From Actinophytocola sp044466355 (GTDB lineage Bacteria; Actinomycetota; Actinomycetes; Mycobacteriales; Pseudonocardiaceae): DNA of 64,000 nucleotides. The DNA lies in contig NZ_JBITMQ010000004.1 in assembly GCF_044466355.1 (NCBI RefSeq), positions 1-64,000 of the forward strand. The letters are read 5' to 3'. A program made the translations under genes and the position numbers. This document shows, piece by piece, positions 1 through 7,451 of this stretch (its first letter is position 1; the number at the start of each line of letters is the position of its first letter). Under the pieces are notes generated by a model, which was not told the DNA's origin, made no database searches, and was given only the letters and a program-made list of their open reading frames with translations.

Positions 1-1
1 C

Positions 2-61
2 GACCGGAACAGCTACAAGGCCACCATCAGCATCAACATCACCACCCCAGCCGACCCTTGA
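2..61 (+). CDS. 3' end of an unidentified protein (partial)
   Basis: An open frame enters from the left edge and stops at TGA 59-61, encoding a tail that ends in NITTPADP. It is convergent with the PH-domain gene that ends at 98. Only 19 codons are visible. In mycobacteria the gene at this place is the cyclophilin ppiA, but this tail does not look like a cyclophilin C-terminus, so no product is assigned. The frame could also be open by chance. Confidence 0.35.
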   Translation, partial: DRNSYKATISINITTPADP

Positions 62-97
62 CAGCCCAACCCACGCCCTAACTGAACGGCATTGGGT

Positions 98-529
98 CTA
101 GGTCCGCAGGGCCAGCAGCTCCTCGACGACGTCCTCGGGGTCGGCGCCGAGGTCCAGCCTGCCCAGCACCACGAGGGCGGGCGGCTCGGCGCCTTCCGCG
201 TCGACCTCCAGCGTGGCGGTGTCGCGGCCGAGGCGGCGCGTGCGGACCAGCCGCACGTTCACCTCGCCCCACCGCCACGTCCTGGCGCCGGTCAGCCCCC
301 GTACCGTGACCCCCTCGTGGTCGGCGGCGAGCCGGGGGCGCGCGACGGTCGCGAACACCGCGGCCAGCGCCAGCAGCAGCGCCACGACCCCGAGTAACAC
401 CCGACCGGGTGGGTCACCGGTGAAGACGGCGCCCGCGGCGGCCACCACGGTCAGAACCCAGGCCAGGACCATGACCGCGGGCTGCGGAGCCCACGTTTTC
501 GCTGATGGCGGGGCCACGGGCGTCGTCAC
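98..529 (-). CDS. PH domain-containing membrane protein (Rv0010c-like)
   Basis: The 143-residue protein begins with a polar stretch, followed by two hydrophobic segments (about residues 18-38 and 44-62). A soluble bacterial PH-like domain follows, with the features RLAADHEGVTVRGL and TWRWGEV and an acidic, leucine-rich end. Size, two-TM-plus-PH layout and position next to crgA match the actinobacterial family of mycobacterial Rv0010c (low-molecular-weight antigen 6). The molecular function of that family is not established. The gene lies on the same strand as crgA, 139 bases downstream of it, with two DnaA boxes in between. Confidence 0.75.
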   Translation of the reverse strand: MTTPVAPPSAKTWAPQPAVMVLAWVLTVVAAAGAVFTGDPPGRVLLGVVALLLALAAVFATVARPRLAADHEGVTVRGLTGARTWRWGEVNVRLVRTRRLGRDTATLEVDAEGAEPPALVVLGRLDLGADPEDVVEELLALRT

Positions 530-560
530 GCTCCGAAATCGCGAAGGCGGTCAACCAGAG

Positions 561-582
561 TTATCCACAGCAGTTGTCCACA
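561..582 (+). promoter_or_regulatory. Pair of DnaA boxes between crgA and the PH-domain gene
   Basis: TTATCCACA (561-569) is a perfect consensus DnaA box. TTGTCCACA (574-582), the form common in high-GC actinobacteria, follows on the same strand after 4 bases. They lie in the 138-base gap between two minus-strand genes. Two boxes are too few for an origin. A regulatory or DnaA-titration role is inferred. Confidence 0.6.
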
Positions 583-667
583 ATGGGGATGACTTACACC
601 CTTGTGGTTCAATCACGCTGGGCTGAACGGGTGTACGTCGACCTACCGGCGGTAGAGCGCCGACGGG

Positions 668-934
668 TCAGCGCCACCGCATCGTCATCAGCAGCCCGCC
701 GATCATCAGGGCGAAGCCGACCGCGAAGTTCCAGTTGCCGAGGTCCGCCATGAACGGGATGCTTTCCCCGGCGATGTAGTTGACCACCAGCCACGCGAGG
801 CCGACGACCATCAGCCCGAGCATCACCACCACGTAGATCGGGTGGGAGGGACCCGCGGACTTCACCTTCACCGGCGTACGGCGATCGGTGGGTGGCGTGT
901 AGACCGCCTTCTTGCGGACCTTGGACTTGGGCAT
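668..934 (-). CDS. crgA: Cell division protein CrgA
   Basis: CrgA is a small two-TM membrane protein of the actinobacterial divisome; in mycobacteria it binds FtsZ, FtsQ, FtsI and FtsW. The 88-residue product starts MPKSKVRKK, has a basic cytosolic head, a first TM segment (HPIYVVVMLGLMVVGLAWLV), a short loop and a second TM ending in MTMRWR, all typical of the family. The ATG at 934 is preferred over an in-frame GTG at 946 because AGTGAGGA lies just upstream of it. It is divergent from the sortase gene and heads the minus-strand unit that continues to the PH-domain gene. Confidence 0.93.
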   Translation of the reverse strand: MPKSKVRKKAVYTPPTDRRTPVKVKSAGPSHPIYVVVMLGLMVVGLAWLVVNYIAGESIPFMADLGNWNFAVGFALMIGGLLMTMRWR

Positions 935-1034
935 CGGAGTCCTCACTGGCGTGTAACTTTGGGCGCGACAGTGTCGTGCCTGAACCTCACGCGCGCCTCA
1001 AGCGTAGGAACCGGCACGAACACCATTCTGCAAC

Positions 1035-1044
1035 ACGTTAACGT
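1035..1044. promoter_or_regulatory. Perfect palindrome ACGTTAACGT in the divergent crgA/sortase promoter region
   Basis: The 169-base gap between the divergent crgA and sortase genes holds the perfect 10-base palindrome ACGTTAACGT, in an AT-richer patch. It is a candidate operator or part of a promoter. No regulator can be named. Confidence 0.3.
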
Positions 1045-1103
1045 AGCCGAGGGCACGGCGAACTAACAGGCGAACCATAGGTCGGGGACCGAGAGGAGCG
1101 CGC

Positions 1104-1994
1104 GTGGGCACCGTGGAGCACATCGGTCACGGCGCGGGTCGTATCTCCGGTGATCTGGGCGACCTCGTCCCGTCACCCCGCCCTCGTGTGCGCCCGCCCG
1201 CGCCGCCGCCCAAGGACCCGCTCCGCACGGCCGTGCGGACGTTCGGTGAGGTGCTGATCACACTCGGCGTCGTCGTCCTGCTGTTCGTGGTCTACGAGGT
1301 CTACTGGACCGACGTGATCTCCGCGGGCAAGCAGAAGGACGCGACGGTCGCGCTCGACGACAAGTGGCAGCAGGAACGCAAGGAACACTTCACCGGCCTC
1401 GGCGAGGGCGACGGCTTCGCGAAGATGTACATCCCCGCGTTCGGCGCCGACTACCACTTCACGATCGTCGAGGGCACGACCGAGGAGAGCCTGGAGATCG
1501 GCCCCGGCCACTACACGCAGACCGCGTACCCGGGGCAGACCGGCAACTTCTCCGTCGCCGGTCACCGCGTCGGCAAGGGCGCGCCGTTCAACGACATCAA
1601 CCTGATCAACTCGTGCGACGCGATCGTCGTCGAGACCGCCGACAACTGGTTCGTCTACCGCGCGCTGCCCAAGTCCGAGGAGAAGGCGGGCTGGGCCGAG
1701 GGCAAGGGCACAGAGGCGCGGTGCAAGGGTGTCTCGGTGCTCGGTGCGCCCTACGACAAGGTCGTCGGGCAGACGATCGTGCCGCCGACCGACGGCTCCG
1801 TGATCGCACCCGTGCCCGGTGCCGACGTCGCGCCGAGTGCCGGTGAGCAGGTCGCGCTGATGACGCTGACGACCTGCCACCCCAGGTTCTCGGACAAGGA
1901 GCGCCTGATCGTGCACGCCGTGCTGGTCAAGCAGTGGCAGAAGGACCCGGCCAAACCCGACTGGACGCCGCCGGAGATGAAGGAGACCGCCTGA
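1104..1994 (+). CDS. Class E sortase
   Basis: This 296-residue transpeptidase is expected to attach secreted proteins to the cell wall (class E sortases usually recognise LAxTG signals). It has a Pro/Arg-rich cytosolic head (1-40), one N-terminal TM segment (about 47-68) and an extracellular sortase fold. The catalytic triad is visible: His154 in VAGHRVGKG, Cys258 in LTTCHPRFS, and Arg267 in KERLIVH. The GTG start is preceded by GAGAGGAG. The gene overlaps the next small gene by one base (TGATG), so the two are probably translated together. No LAxTG-ending substrate was noticed in the window. Confidence 0.92.
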   Translation: MGTVEHIGHGAGRISGDLGDLVPSPRPRVRPPAPPPKDPLRTAVRTFGEVLITLGVVVLLFVVYEVYWTDVISAGKQKDATVALDDKWQQERKEHFTGLGEGDGFAKMYIPAFGADYHFTIVEGTTEESLEIGPGHYTQTAYPGQTGNFSVAGHRVGKGAPFNDINLINSCDAIVVETADNWFVYRALPKSEEKAGWAEGKGTEARCKGVSVLGAPYDKVVGQTIVPPTDGSVIAPVPGADVAPSAGEQVALMTLTTCHPRFSDKERLIVHAVLVKQWQKDPAKPDWTPPEMKETA

Positions 1995-2152
1995 TGTACG
2001 GGTGGATCTGGCGGCACCTGCCGGGACCGCTCGCCGTGCGCATCGTGTTGGCGCTCGCACTGGTCGTGGGGGCGGTCGCACTGTTGATGTTCGTGGTGTT
2101 CCCGTGGGCGGAGCCGTTGCTGCCGTTCAACAACGTCACGACCGAGCAGTAG
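1994..2152 (+). CDS. Small membrane protein translationally coupled to the sortase
   Basis: The 52-residue protein begins MYGWIWRHLPGP, has a single hydrophobic segment (about 17-38) and ends LPFNNVTTEQ. Its ATG shares a base with the sortase stop codon. Small one-TM proteins of this type follow class E sortases in other actinobacteria. Function unknown; an accessory or stabilising role for the sortase is inferred only from coupling. Confidence 0.75.
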   Translation: MYGWIWRHLPGPLAVRIVLALALVVGAVALLMFVVFPWAEPLLPFNNVTTEQ

Positions 2153-2175
2153 ACCGGGCCAGTATCGTCTGACGT

Positions 2176-2829
2176 ATGCGCGTCCTGGTCGTCGACAACT
2201 ACGACAGCTTCGTCTACAACCTGGTCCAGTACCTGGCCCAGCTCGGGACGGAGTGCGTGGTGCTGCGCAACGACGCCCCCGAGCTGTCCTCTCCCGAGGT
2301 CCTCGACGGCATCGACGCGGTGCTGCTCAGCCCCGGGCCGAGCACACCGGAGCGGGCCGGGGCGAGCATCCAGGTCGTCCACTGGTGCGCGGAGGCGGCA
2401 CGGCCCCTGCTCGGCGTGTGCCTGGGACACCAGGCGATCGGCGTCGCGTACGGCGGCACCGTCGGCCGGGCGCCCGAGCTGCTGCACGGCAAGACGAGCC
2501 GGGTCCACCACAAGGGCGTCGGCGTGCTGGCCGGCCAGCCGGACCCGTTCACGGCGACCCGCTACCACTCGCTGACCGTGCTCCCGGACACCGTGCCGGA
2601 CGAGTTCGAGGTGACGGGCGAGACGGACTCCGGCGTGGTGATGGCCATGCGGCACCGCGAGCTGCCCATCGAGGGCGTCCAGTTCCACCCGGAGTCGGTG
2701 CTCACGGAGGGCGGTCACCGCATGCTGGCGAACTGGCTCGCGTCCGCGGGGTTCGCGGTGCCCGCCGAGCGGGTGCGCGAGCTGGAGGACACGATGCGCA
2801 ACCTCGCGGAGGCCGCCGCCCGCCCGTGA
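2176..2829 (+). CDS. trpG: Anthranilate/aminodeoxychorismate synthase glutamine amidotransferase (component II)
   Basis: Class I glutamine amidotransferase of 217 residues that supplies ammonia to the chorismate-using partner for anthranilate (tryptophan) or aminodeoxychorismate (folate) synthesis. The N-terminus VLVVDNYDSFVYNL is diagnostic. The catalytic triad is present: Cys82 in GVCLGHQAIG, His171 and Glu173 in QFHPESVLTEGG. The partner synthase is not in this window, so TrpG and PabA cannot be told apart. This position between the sortase/DUF881-type region and pknB is that of Rv0013 in M. tuberculosis. Confidence 0.9.
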   Translation: MRVLVVDNYDSFVYNLVQYLAQLGTECVVLRNDAPELSSPEVLDGIDAVLLSPGPSTPERAGASIQVVHWCAEAARPLLGVCLGHQAIGVAYGGTVGRAPELLHGKTSRVHHKGVGVLAGQPDPFTATRYHSLTVLPDTVPDEFEVTGETDSGVVMAMRHRELPIEGVQFHPESVLTEGGHRMLANWLASAGFAVPAERVRELEDTMRNLAEAAARP

Positions 2830-2842
2830 CCGGGGCGCGCGT

Positions 2843-3904
2843 TCACTCCGAGCGGGGGACCTGCGGCGACACGCCGTTCACCGCCGCGTTCGCCAGGGTC
2901 TGGCCGATCGCGGGCGCGTGCTTGAAGAGGTTCGCGCCCCAGATCACCGTCACCGGACCGGTGGTCGCGACGTGCACGCCGTCGCCCAGGGTCGTCGGGG
3001 TGTCGCAGTAGACCTCCTCGACGATCTCCTCGCCAACACCGACCAGCGTCTCGTGCACGTACGTCAGCGCCAGCTCCCGCGCGTGGCCGACCACCTCGTG
3101 GCGGCCGCGTTCCCACAGTTCCAGGTCCAGCGGGAGGTTCAGGCCGATCGACCACAGACCCGGGCCGGAGGAGTGCTGGTAGCTCGTCACGCCCTCGCGC
3201 CACGACTCGGTCTCGTCGATCCAGCACGGGGGGTTCAGCTCCGGGTCCTTCATCCGGAACGTGAACCGGACGTGGTGTGACAGCTGCGTGGGCAGGTACA
3301 TGTCGACCTGCGCCGCCAGCTCCGTCGAACCGCGGCCCGCCGCCACGACCACGTGGTCGACCTCGTGCACGCCACCCGAACCGTGCACCTCGACCCAGTC
3401 GTCGTGGGGTTCGATGCGGTGGACGTGCTCGCGCCACACGCGGTTGCCGATCGCGGCGCGGAGGAACCGGCCGGTCGCCGGCGCGTCGATCACGCCGCCC
3501 GCCGGGTCGATGAGCGCCGGGCCCGGCAGCGCCTCCACCGGCAGGCCCAGCTCGGCCGTGTCGAGGTCGTCCTCGTCCACGAGCGTGTGGTCCGCGCCCA
3601 CCGCGGCCATCGCGTCGGCCCACTCCTCGGCCTGTGGGCCCGTCAGCACGGTGCTCTGCTGACCCAGCAACCGGTTGCCGGCCCGGTGCGTCCAGTCCGC
3701 CCACAGGCCCGCCGCGGCGGCCGCGTACGCGACCAGGCCCGGGTCACCGTGGGCGAGCCGGAAGATCCGCGAGCTGCCCGCCGAGCGCGCGGCCATCGGG
3801 GCGCCCGTCTCGAACACGTCGACCTCGGAACCGTGCCGGAGAAGCGCGTACGCCGTCGACAGGCCGACCACACCGGCCCCGACGACGGCGGTACGCATCT
3901 GCAT
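2843..3904 (-). CDS. FAD-dependent oxidoreductase, DAO family (sarcosine oxidase-like)
   Basis: A 353-residue flavoprotein with an N-terminal Rossmann motif (VVGAGVVGLSTAY), the family feature AGSSRIFRLAH, a substrate domain with RFTFRMKDPE, and a C-terminal FAD-contact segment VIWGANLFKHAPAIG. This arrangement resembles monomeric sarcosine oxidase/N-methyltryptophan oxidase proteins that oxidise N-methyl or secondary amines. The substrate cannot be deduced. It starts 7 bases after the pknB stop on the same strand, so it is probably the last gene of the pknAB unit, an unusual partner for this block. The ATG at 3898 is an alternative start. Confidence 0.82.
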   Translation of the reverse strand: MQMRTAVVGAGVVGLSTAYALLRHGSEVDVFETGAPMAARSAGSSRIFRLAHGDPGLVAYAAAAAGLWADWTHRAGNRLLGQQSTVLTGPQAEEWADAMAAVGADHTLVDEDDLDTAELGLPVEALPGPALIDPAGGVIDAPATGRFLRAAIGNRVWREHVHRIEPHDDWVEVHGSGGVHEVDHVVVAAGRGSTELAAQVDMYLPTQLSHHVRFTFRMKDPELNPPCWIDETESWREGVTSYQHSSGPGLWSIGLNLPLDLELWERGRHEVVGHARELALTYVHETLVGVGEEIVEEVYCDTPTTLGDGVHVATTGPVTVIWGANLFKHAPAIGQTLANAAVNGVSPQVPRSE

Positions 3905-3911
3905 CAGTAGG

Positions 3912-5909
3912 TCAGCGCCCCCCGCCGCCGACCTCGAGTTCGGTGGCCACCACGACGCCCACGTCCTCGTCCTTCTCGATCTTCTGGTTGGGACCCTTCT
4001 CCTGCTCGACGATCCTGCCGAGCATCTGCGGGTCGTCGGTGCCGCCCTCGGCCATGTTCAGGTTGCCCGTCCAGCCCATGGCGCGGAGCTGCTGCTCGGC
4101 CTCGCCCGGGGTCAGCCCGGTCAGGTCCGGCACGGTGATCTTCTGGTCCTGCTGGTCACCCTTCGAGACCACCAGCGTGATCTCGGTGCCCGGCTCGTGC
4201 TCGCCGTCCTTCGGGTTCTGGTCGATCACCTGGTTGGCGGGCTTGTCGGACGACTGCTCCTCGCGCTTCACCGTGAACCCGAGGTTCTCGAGGTTCGACT
4301 TCGCGGTCTCGAAGTCCTGCCCGATCAGGTTCGGCACGCCGTTCTTCTCCTTGGCCTTGCCGATCGTGATCTTCACCGGGCTCTTCTGCGCCACCTGGGT
4401 GCCGCTCGGCGGGTTCTGCGCGATGACCTTGCCGACCTGCGACTCGTCGTCGACCTCTTCCTCGGTGATCGTCGGGTCGAGGAGGAGGCCCGCCTTCTCC
4501 AGCTCGGCCCTGGCCTCGTCACGGGTCTTGTTCGTCAGCTCCGGCACGGTGGCCTTCGGGGCCGCCCTGCCGACGCGGAGGACGATCGGGTCCGACTTGC
4601 TCACCTTCGTGCCCGCCGCCGGGTTGGTCTCGATCACCTTGCCTACCGAGTCCGGGCCGCACTGGTTGGGCTCGCCCGTCGCGGTCGGCTGGCAGACGAG
4701 GTCGTCGATGCGCACCTCGAAGCCCCGTCCCTCGAGCTCGGCGCGGGCGTCGTCCTCCAGTTGGCCGACCACGTCCGGCACGGCGACCTGGTCGGACACC
4801 GGCTCGTCGCCGAACGCGGTGCTCATCAACCAGATCAGGACCGCGACCAGCGCGACGCCGAGCACGGTGAGCAGCGCGATCAGCCAGCCCTTGCGGCGCT
4901 TGCGCCTGCGCTCCTCCTCGTCGTCCTCGTACGGGTCGTAGTCGTCGGGGTCGTCGGCGAGCGCGGCGGGCCGGTGCCTGCCACGCTGCTGCGCCATCGC
5001 GGTCGTGCGGCCCTGCGACAGGATCGTAGTGCGGTCCTCGTCGGTCATCACCATCGGCGCGAGCGGCCGCTGACCGGACAGCACACGGACCAGGTCCGTG
5101 CGCATCTCGGCCGCCGACTGGTACCGGTTCGGCGCGCCCTTCGACATCGCCTTCAGCACGATCGCGTCCAGCGCCGGGTTGACCCTCGGGTTCACCGCCG
5201 ACGGCGGCTTCGGGTCCTCCCGCACGTGCTGGTAGGCCACCGCGACCGGCGAGTCACCGGTGAACGGCGGCTCGCCGGTGAGCAGTTCGAACAGCACACA
5301 GCCGGCCGCGTACACGTCGGAACGCGCGTCGACCTGCTCGCCGCGGGCCTGCTCGGGGGAGAGGTACTGGGCGGTCCCTATCACGGCGGCCGTCTGGGTG
5401 ACCGCGGCCTGACCGTCGTGGATGGCGCGGGCGATGCCGAAGTCCATCACCTTGACCGCGCCGGTCTTGGTGATCATCACGTTGGCGGGCTTGACGTCCC
5501 GGTGGATGATGCCGTGCCGGTGCGAGAAGTCCAGCGCCGCGGAGACGTCGGCCATGACCTCCATGGCGCGCTGACCGGGAAGCGGGCCCTCGGTCTTCAC
5601 GATGTCACGCAGCGTCCGGCCGTCCACGTACTCCATGACGATGTACGGGAGCGGGCCGTGCTCGGTCCTGGTCTCGCCGGTGTCGTACACGGCCACGATC
5701 GCCGGGTGGTTCAGCGCCGCCGCGTTCTGGGCCTCGCGACGGAACCGCTCCTGGAACTGCGGGTCGCGGGCGAGGTCCGCACGCAGGACCTTCACCGCGA
5801 CATCGCGCCCGAGACGGACGTCGCGACCCTTGTGCACCTCGGACATGCCGCCGTAACCGAGCGTGTCGCCCAGCTCGTAGCGGTTCGAGAGCAGTCTCGG
5901 TGTGGTCAT
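3912..5909 (-). CDS. pknB: Serine/threonine protein kinase PknB with four PASTA domains
   Basis: Transmembrane kinase (665 residues) controlling cell-wall synthesis and division. Kinase domain 1-280: Lys40 (VAVKVL), catalytic HRDVKPAN with Asp138, DFG at 157, and activation-loop Thr171/Thr173 in VTQTAAV, the same numbering as M. tuberculosis PknB. The juxtamembrane linker has EDRTTIL (Thr294/295) and a second TT, then a basic patch and TM (about 342-364). Four extracellular PASTA repeats follow (VAVPDVVG, ATVPELTN, NGVPNLIG, ITVPDLTG) that bind muropeptides/lipid II in homologues. The start at MTTPRLLSNRYELG was chosen because upstream in-frame sequence is polar and non-conserved. It lies 79 bases after pknA. 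Confidence 0.95.
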   Translation of the reverse strand: MTTPRLLSNRYELGDTLGYGGMSEVHKGRDVRLGRDVAVKVLRADLARDPQFQERFRREAQNAAALNHPAIVAVYDTGETRTEHGPLPYIVMEYVDGRTLRDIVKTEGPLPGQRAMEVMADVSAALDFSHRHGIIHRDVKPANVMITKTGAVKVMDFGIARAIHDGQAAVTQTAAVIGTAQYLSPEQARGEQVDARSDVYAAGCVLFELLTGEPPFTGDSPVAVAYQHVREDPKPPSAVNPRVNPALDAIVLKAMSKGAPNRYQSAAEMRTDLVRVLSGQRPLAPMVMTDEDRTTILSQGRTTAMAQQRGRHRPAALADDPDDYDPYEDDEEERRRKRRKGWLIALLTVLGVALVAVLIWLMSTAFGDEPVSDQVAVPDVVGQLEDDARAELEGRGFEVRIDDLVCQPTATGEPNQCGPDSVGKVIETNPAAGTKVSKSDPIVLRVGRAAPKATVPELTNKTRDEARAELEKAGLLLDPTITEEEVDDESQVGKVIAQNPPSGTQVAQKSPVKITIGKAKEKNGVPNLIGQDFETAKSNLENLGFTVKREEQSSDKPANQVIDQNPKDGEHEPGTEITLVVSKGDQQDQKITVPDLTGLTPGEAEQQLRAMGWTGNLNMAEGGTDDPQMLGRIVEQEKGPNQKIEKDEDVGVVVATELEVGGGGR

Positions 5910-5988
5910 CGGTCTTTCGTCTCGATCCTCGTCGGGTATGCGCCGCTCGCGCTCATGATGCCTGTCGGTTGCCGGTGAAGTCGGTGAA

Positions 5989-7449
5989 TCATCGCGGCGG
6001 TTCCTCATCCTCTTCGCAGCGCACGACCACGTCGGTCTCCATCGGCACGTGTCCGTCGGGGCGGACCTCGGTCACCACGCACCGGTTCGGGTCGTCCGGT
6101 GGTTCGCCGAACTGGTTCTCCACGTTGGGGACCAGGCCCGCCTTCTCCAGGGTGTCCTCGGCGAAGGCGGCCGGCCGGCCGACGAACAGCGACTCGTCGA
6201 CCTCGACGTACTTCTCCTTGGTCGGGATTCCGGTCATCGGTGGGTTGCCCGGCGCCTCGTCGCCGCTGTCCCCGTCCTCGTTGACGGGATCGCCGCTGTC
6301 CCCTGGTGCCGACGTGGTGGTCTCCGGCGTCGACGTGCCGTCCGTGTCCCGGTCCGCGCCGAGCAACGATGCCACGCCGAGCACGGCGAGCACCAGCAGC
6401 ACCACCCCGAGGACGATGAGCAGCGCCCACAGCCCGGCCTTGCTCCTGCGCGGCGGCTGCGGCGGCGGGCCCATCGGGAACGAGCCCGTGCCCGCCACGG
6501 TGTGCGGCGCGCTGGGCGGTCCGACGGGCAGCATGCTCGGGTTGCTGGCACCCGGCGCGCCGGCGTACTGCGCGACCCGGCCGGACGGCGCGGGCAGGGG
6601 GTGACCGGCGCGCACGGCGGCCACGGCGGCGGCGAACTCGCCACCGCTCGAGTACCGCTGCGCGGGATCCTTGACCAGCGTCGCCTCGATCACCGCGCGG
6701 GCGTACATCGGCACGTCCGGCGGCAGCGGCGGCGGTGCGTCGCGGATGTGCATCATCGCGACCGTCACCGCGTTCTCCGACAGGAACGGCCGGTGCCCGG
6801 CGAGGCACTCGTAGCCGACCACGGCGAGCGAGTACACGTCGCTGGCCGGCGACGCCTCGTGCCCCAGCGCCTGCTCCGGCGCGATGTAGTGGGCGGTGCC
6901 CATGACCATCCCGGAGCGGGTCACCGGCGCGGCGTCGGCCGCCTTCGCGATGCCGAAGTCGGTGAGCTTCACCACGATCCGGCCGTCGGCGCCGGGGGTG
7001 ACCATGATGTTGCCCGGCTTCACGTCCCGGTGGACGTACCCGCGCTCGTGCGCGGCCTGCAGCGCGTTGCCCGCCTGCTCCAGCACCTCGAGCGTGTACT
7101 CGGCGGACAGCCGCCGCTCCTTGGCCAGGATCGCCGCCAGCGGGTCACCCTCGACCAGCTCCATCACCAGGTACGCGGTGTCCTTGGGGCCGTCGACGAT
7201 CGCGGCGGTCTCGCCGTAGTCGTGCACCGCGGCGATGCCGGGGTGGTTCAGCGACGCGGTCGTCCGCGCCTCCGTGCGGAACCGGTGCAGGAACTCGGCG
7301 TCCCCGCACAGCTCCGGCTTGAGCACCTTGATGGCGACGCGCCGGTCCAGCCGCGTGTCCGCCGCCTCCCAGACCTCGCCCATGCCGCCGACGGCGATGC
7401 GTTTGGCGAGCCGGTAGCGGTCGGCCAGGAGCTGCCCTGACGTCAGCAT
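5989..7449 (-). CDS. pknA: Serine/threonine protein kinase PknA with an extracellular PASTA-like domain
   Basis: Transmembrane kinase of 486 residues, partner of PknB in cell-shape control. Kinase domain 1-275: glycine loop GGMGEVWEA, Lys41, HRDVKPGN with Asp142, DFG 164-166, and APE-like IAPEQ. A Pro-rich linker, TM (about 339-361) and a Thr/Asp-rich stalk follow. The extracellular C-terminus (about 415-478) is PASTA-like (VDESLFVGRPAAFAEDTLEK) with Cys457 and Cys478 able to form a disulfide. The M. tuberculosis PknA lacks PASTA domains, so this ectodomain is a difference. The start lies 2 bases after the pbpA stop, with a strong GGGGGAG site. Confidence 0.94.
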   Translation of the reverse strand: MLTSGQLLADRYRLAKRIAVGGMGEVWEAADTRLDRRVAIKVLKPELCGDAEFLHRFRTEARTTASLNHPGIAAVHDYGETAAIVDGPKDTAYLVMELVEGDPLAAILAKERRLSAEYTLEVLEQAGNALQAAHERGYVHRDVKPGNIMVTPGADGRIVVKLTDFGIAKAADAAPVTRSGMVMGTAHYIAPEQALGHEASPASDVYSLAVVGYECLAGHRPFLSENAVTVAMMHIRDAPPPLPPDVPMYARAVIEATLVKDPAQRYSSGGEFAAAVAAVRAGHPLPAPSGRVAQYAGAPGASNPSMLPVGPPSAPHTVAGTGSFPMGPPPQPPRRSKAGLWALLIVLGVVLLVLAVLGVASLLGADRDTDGTSTPETTTSAPGDSGDPVNEDGDSGDEAPGNPPMTGIPTKEKYVEVDESLFVGRPAAFAEDTLEKAGLVPNVENQFGEPPDDPNRCVVTEVRPDGHVPMETDVVVRCEEDEEPPR

Positions 7450-7451
7450 GC

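Noticed and set aside
3675..5978. Plus-strand open frame of 767 codons opposite pknB
   Set aside because: It is antisense to a clear PknB; the translation is Arg/His/Leu-rich without domains, as expected in high-GC DNA.
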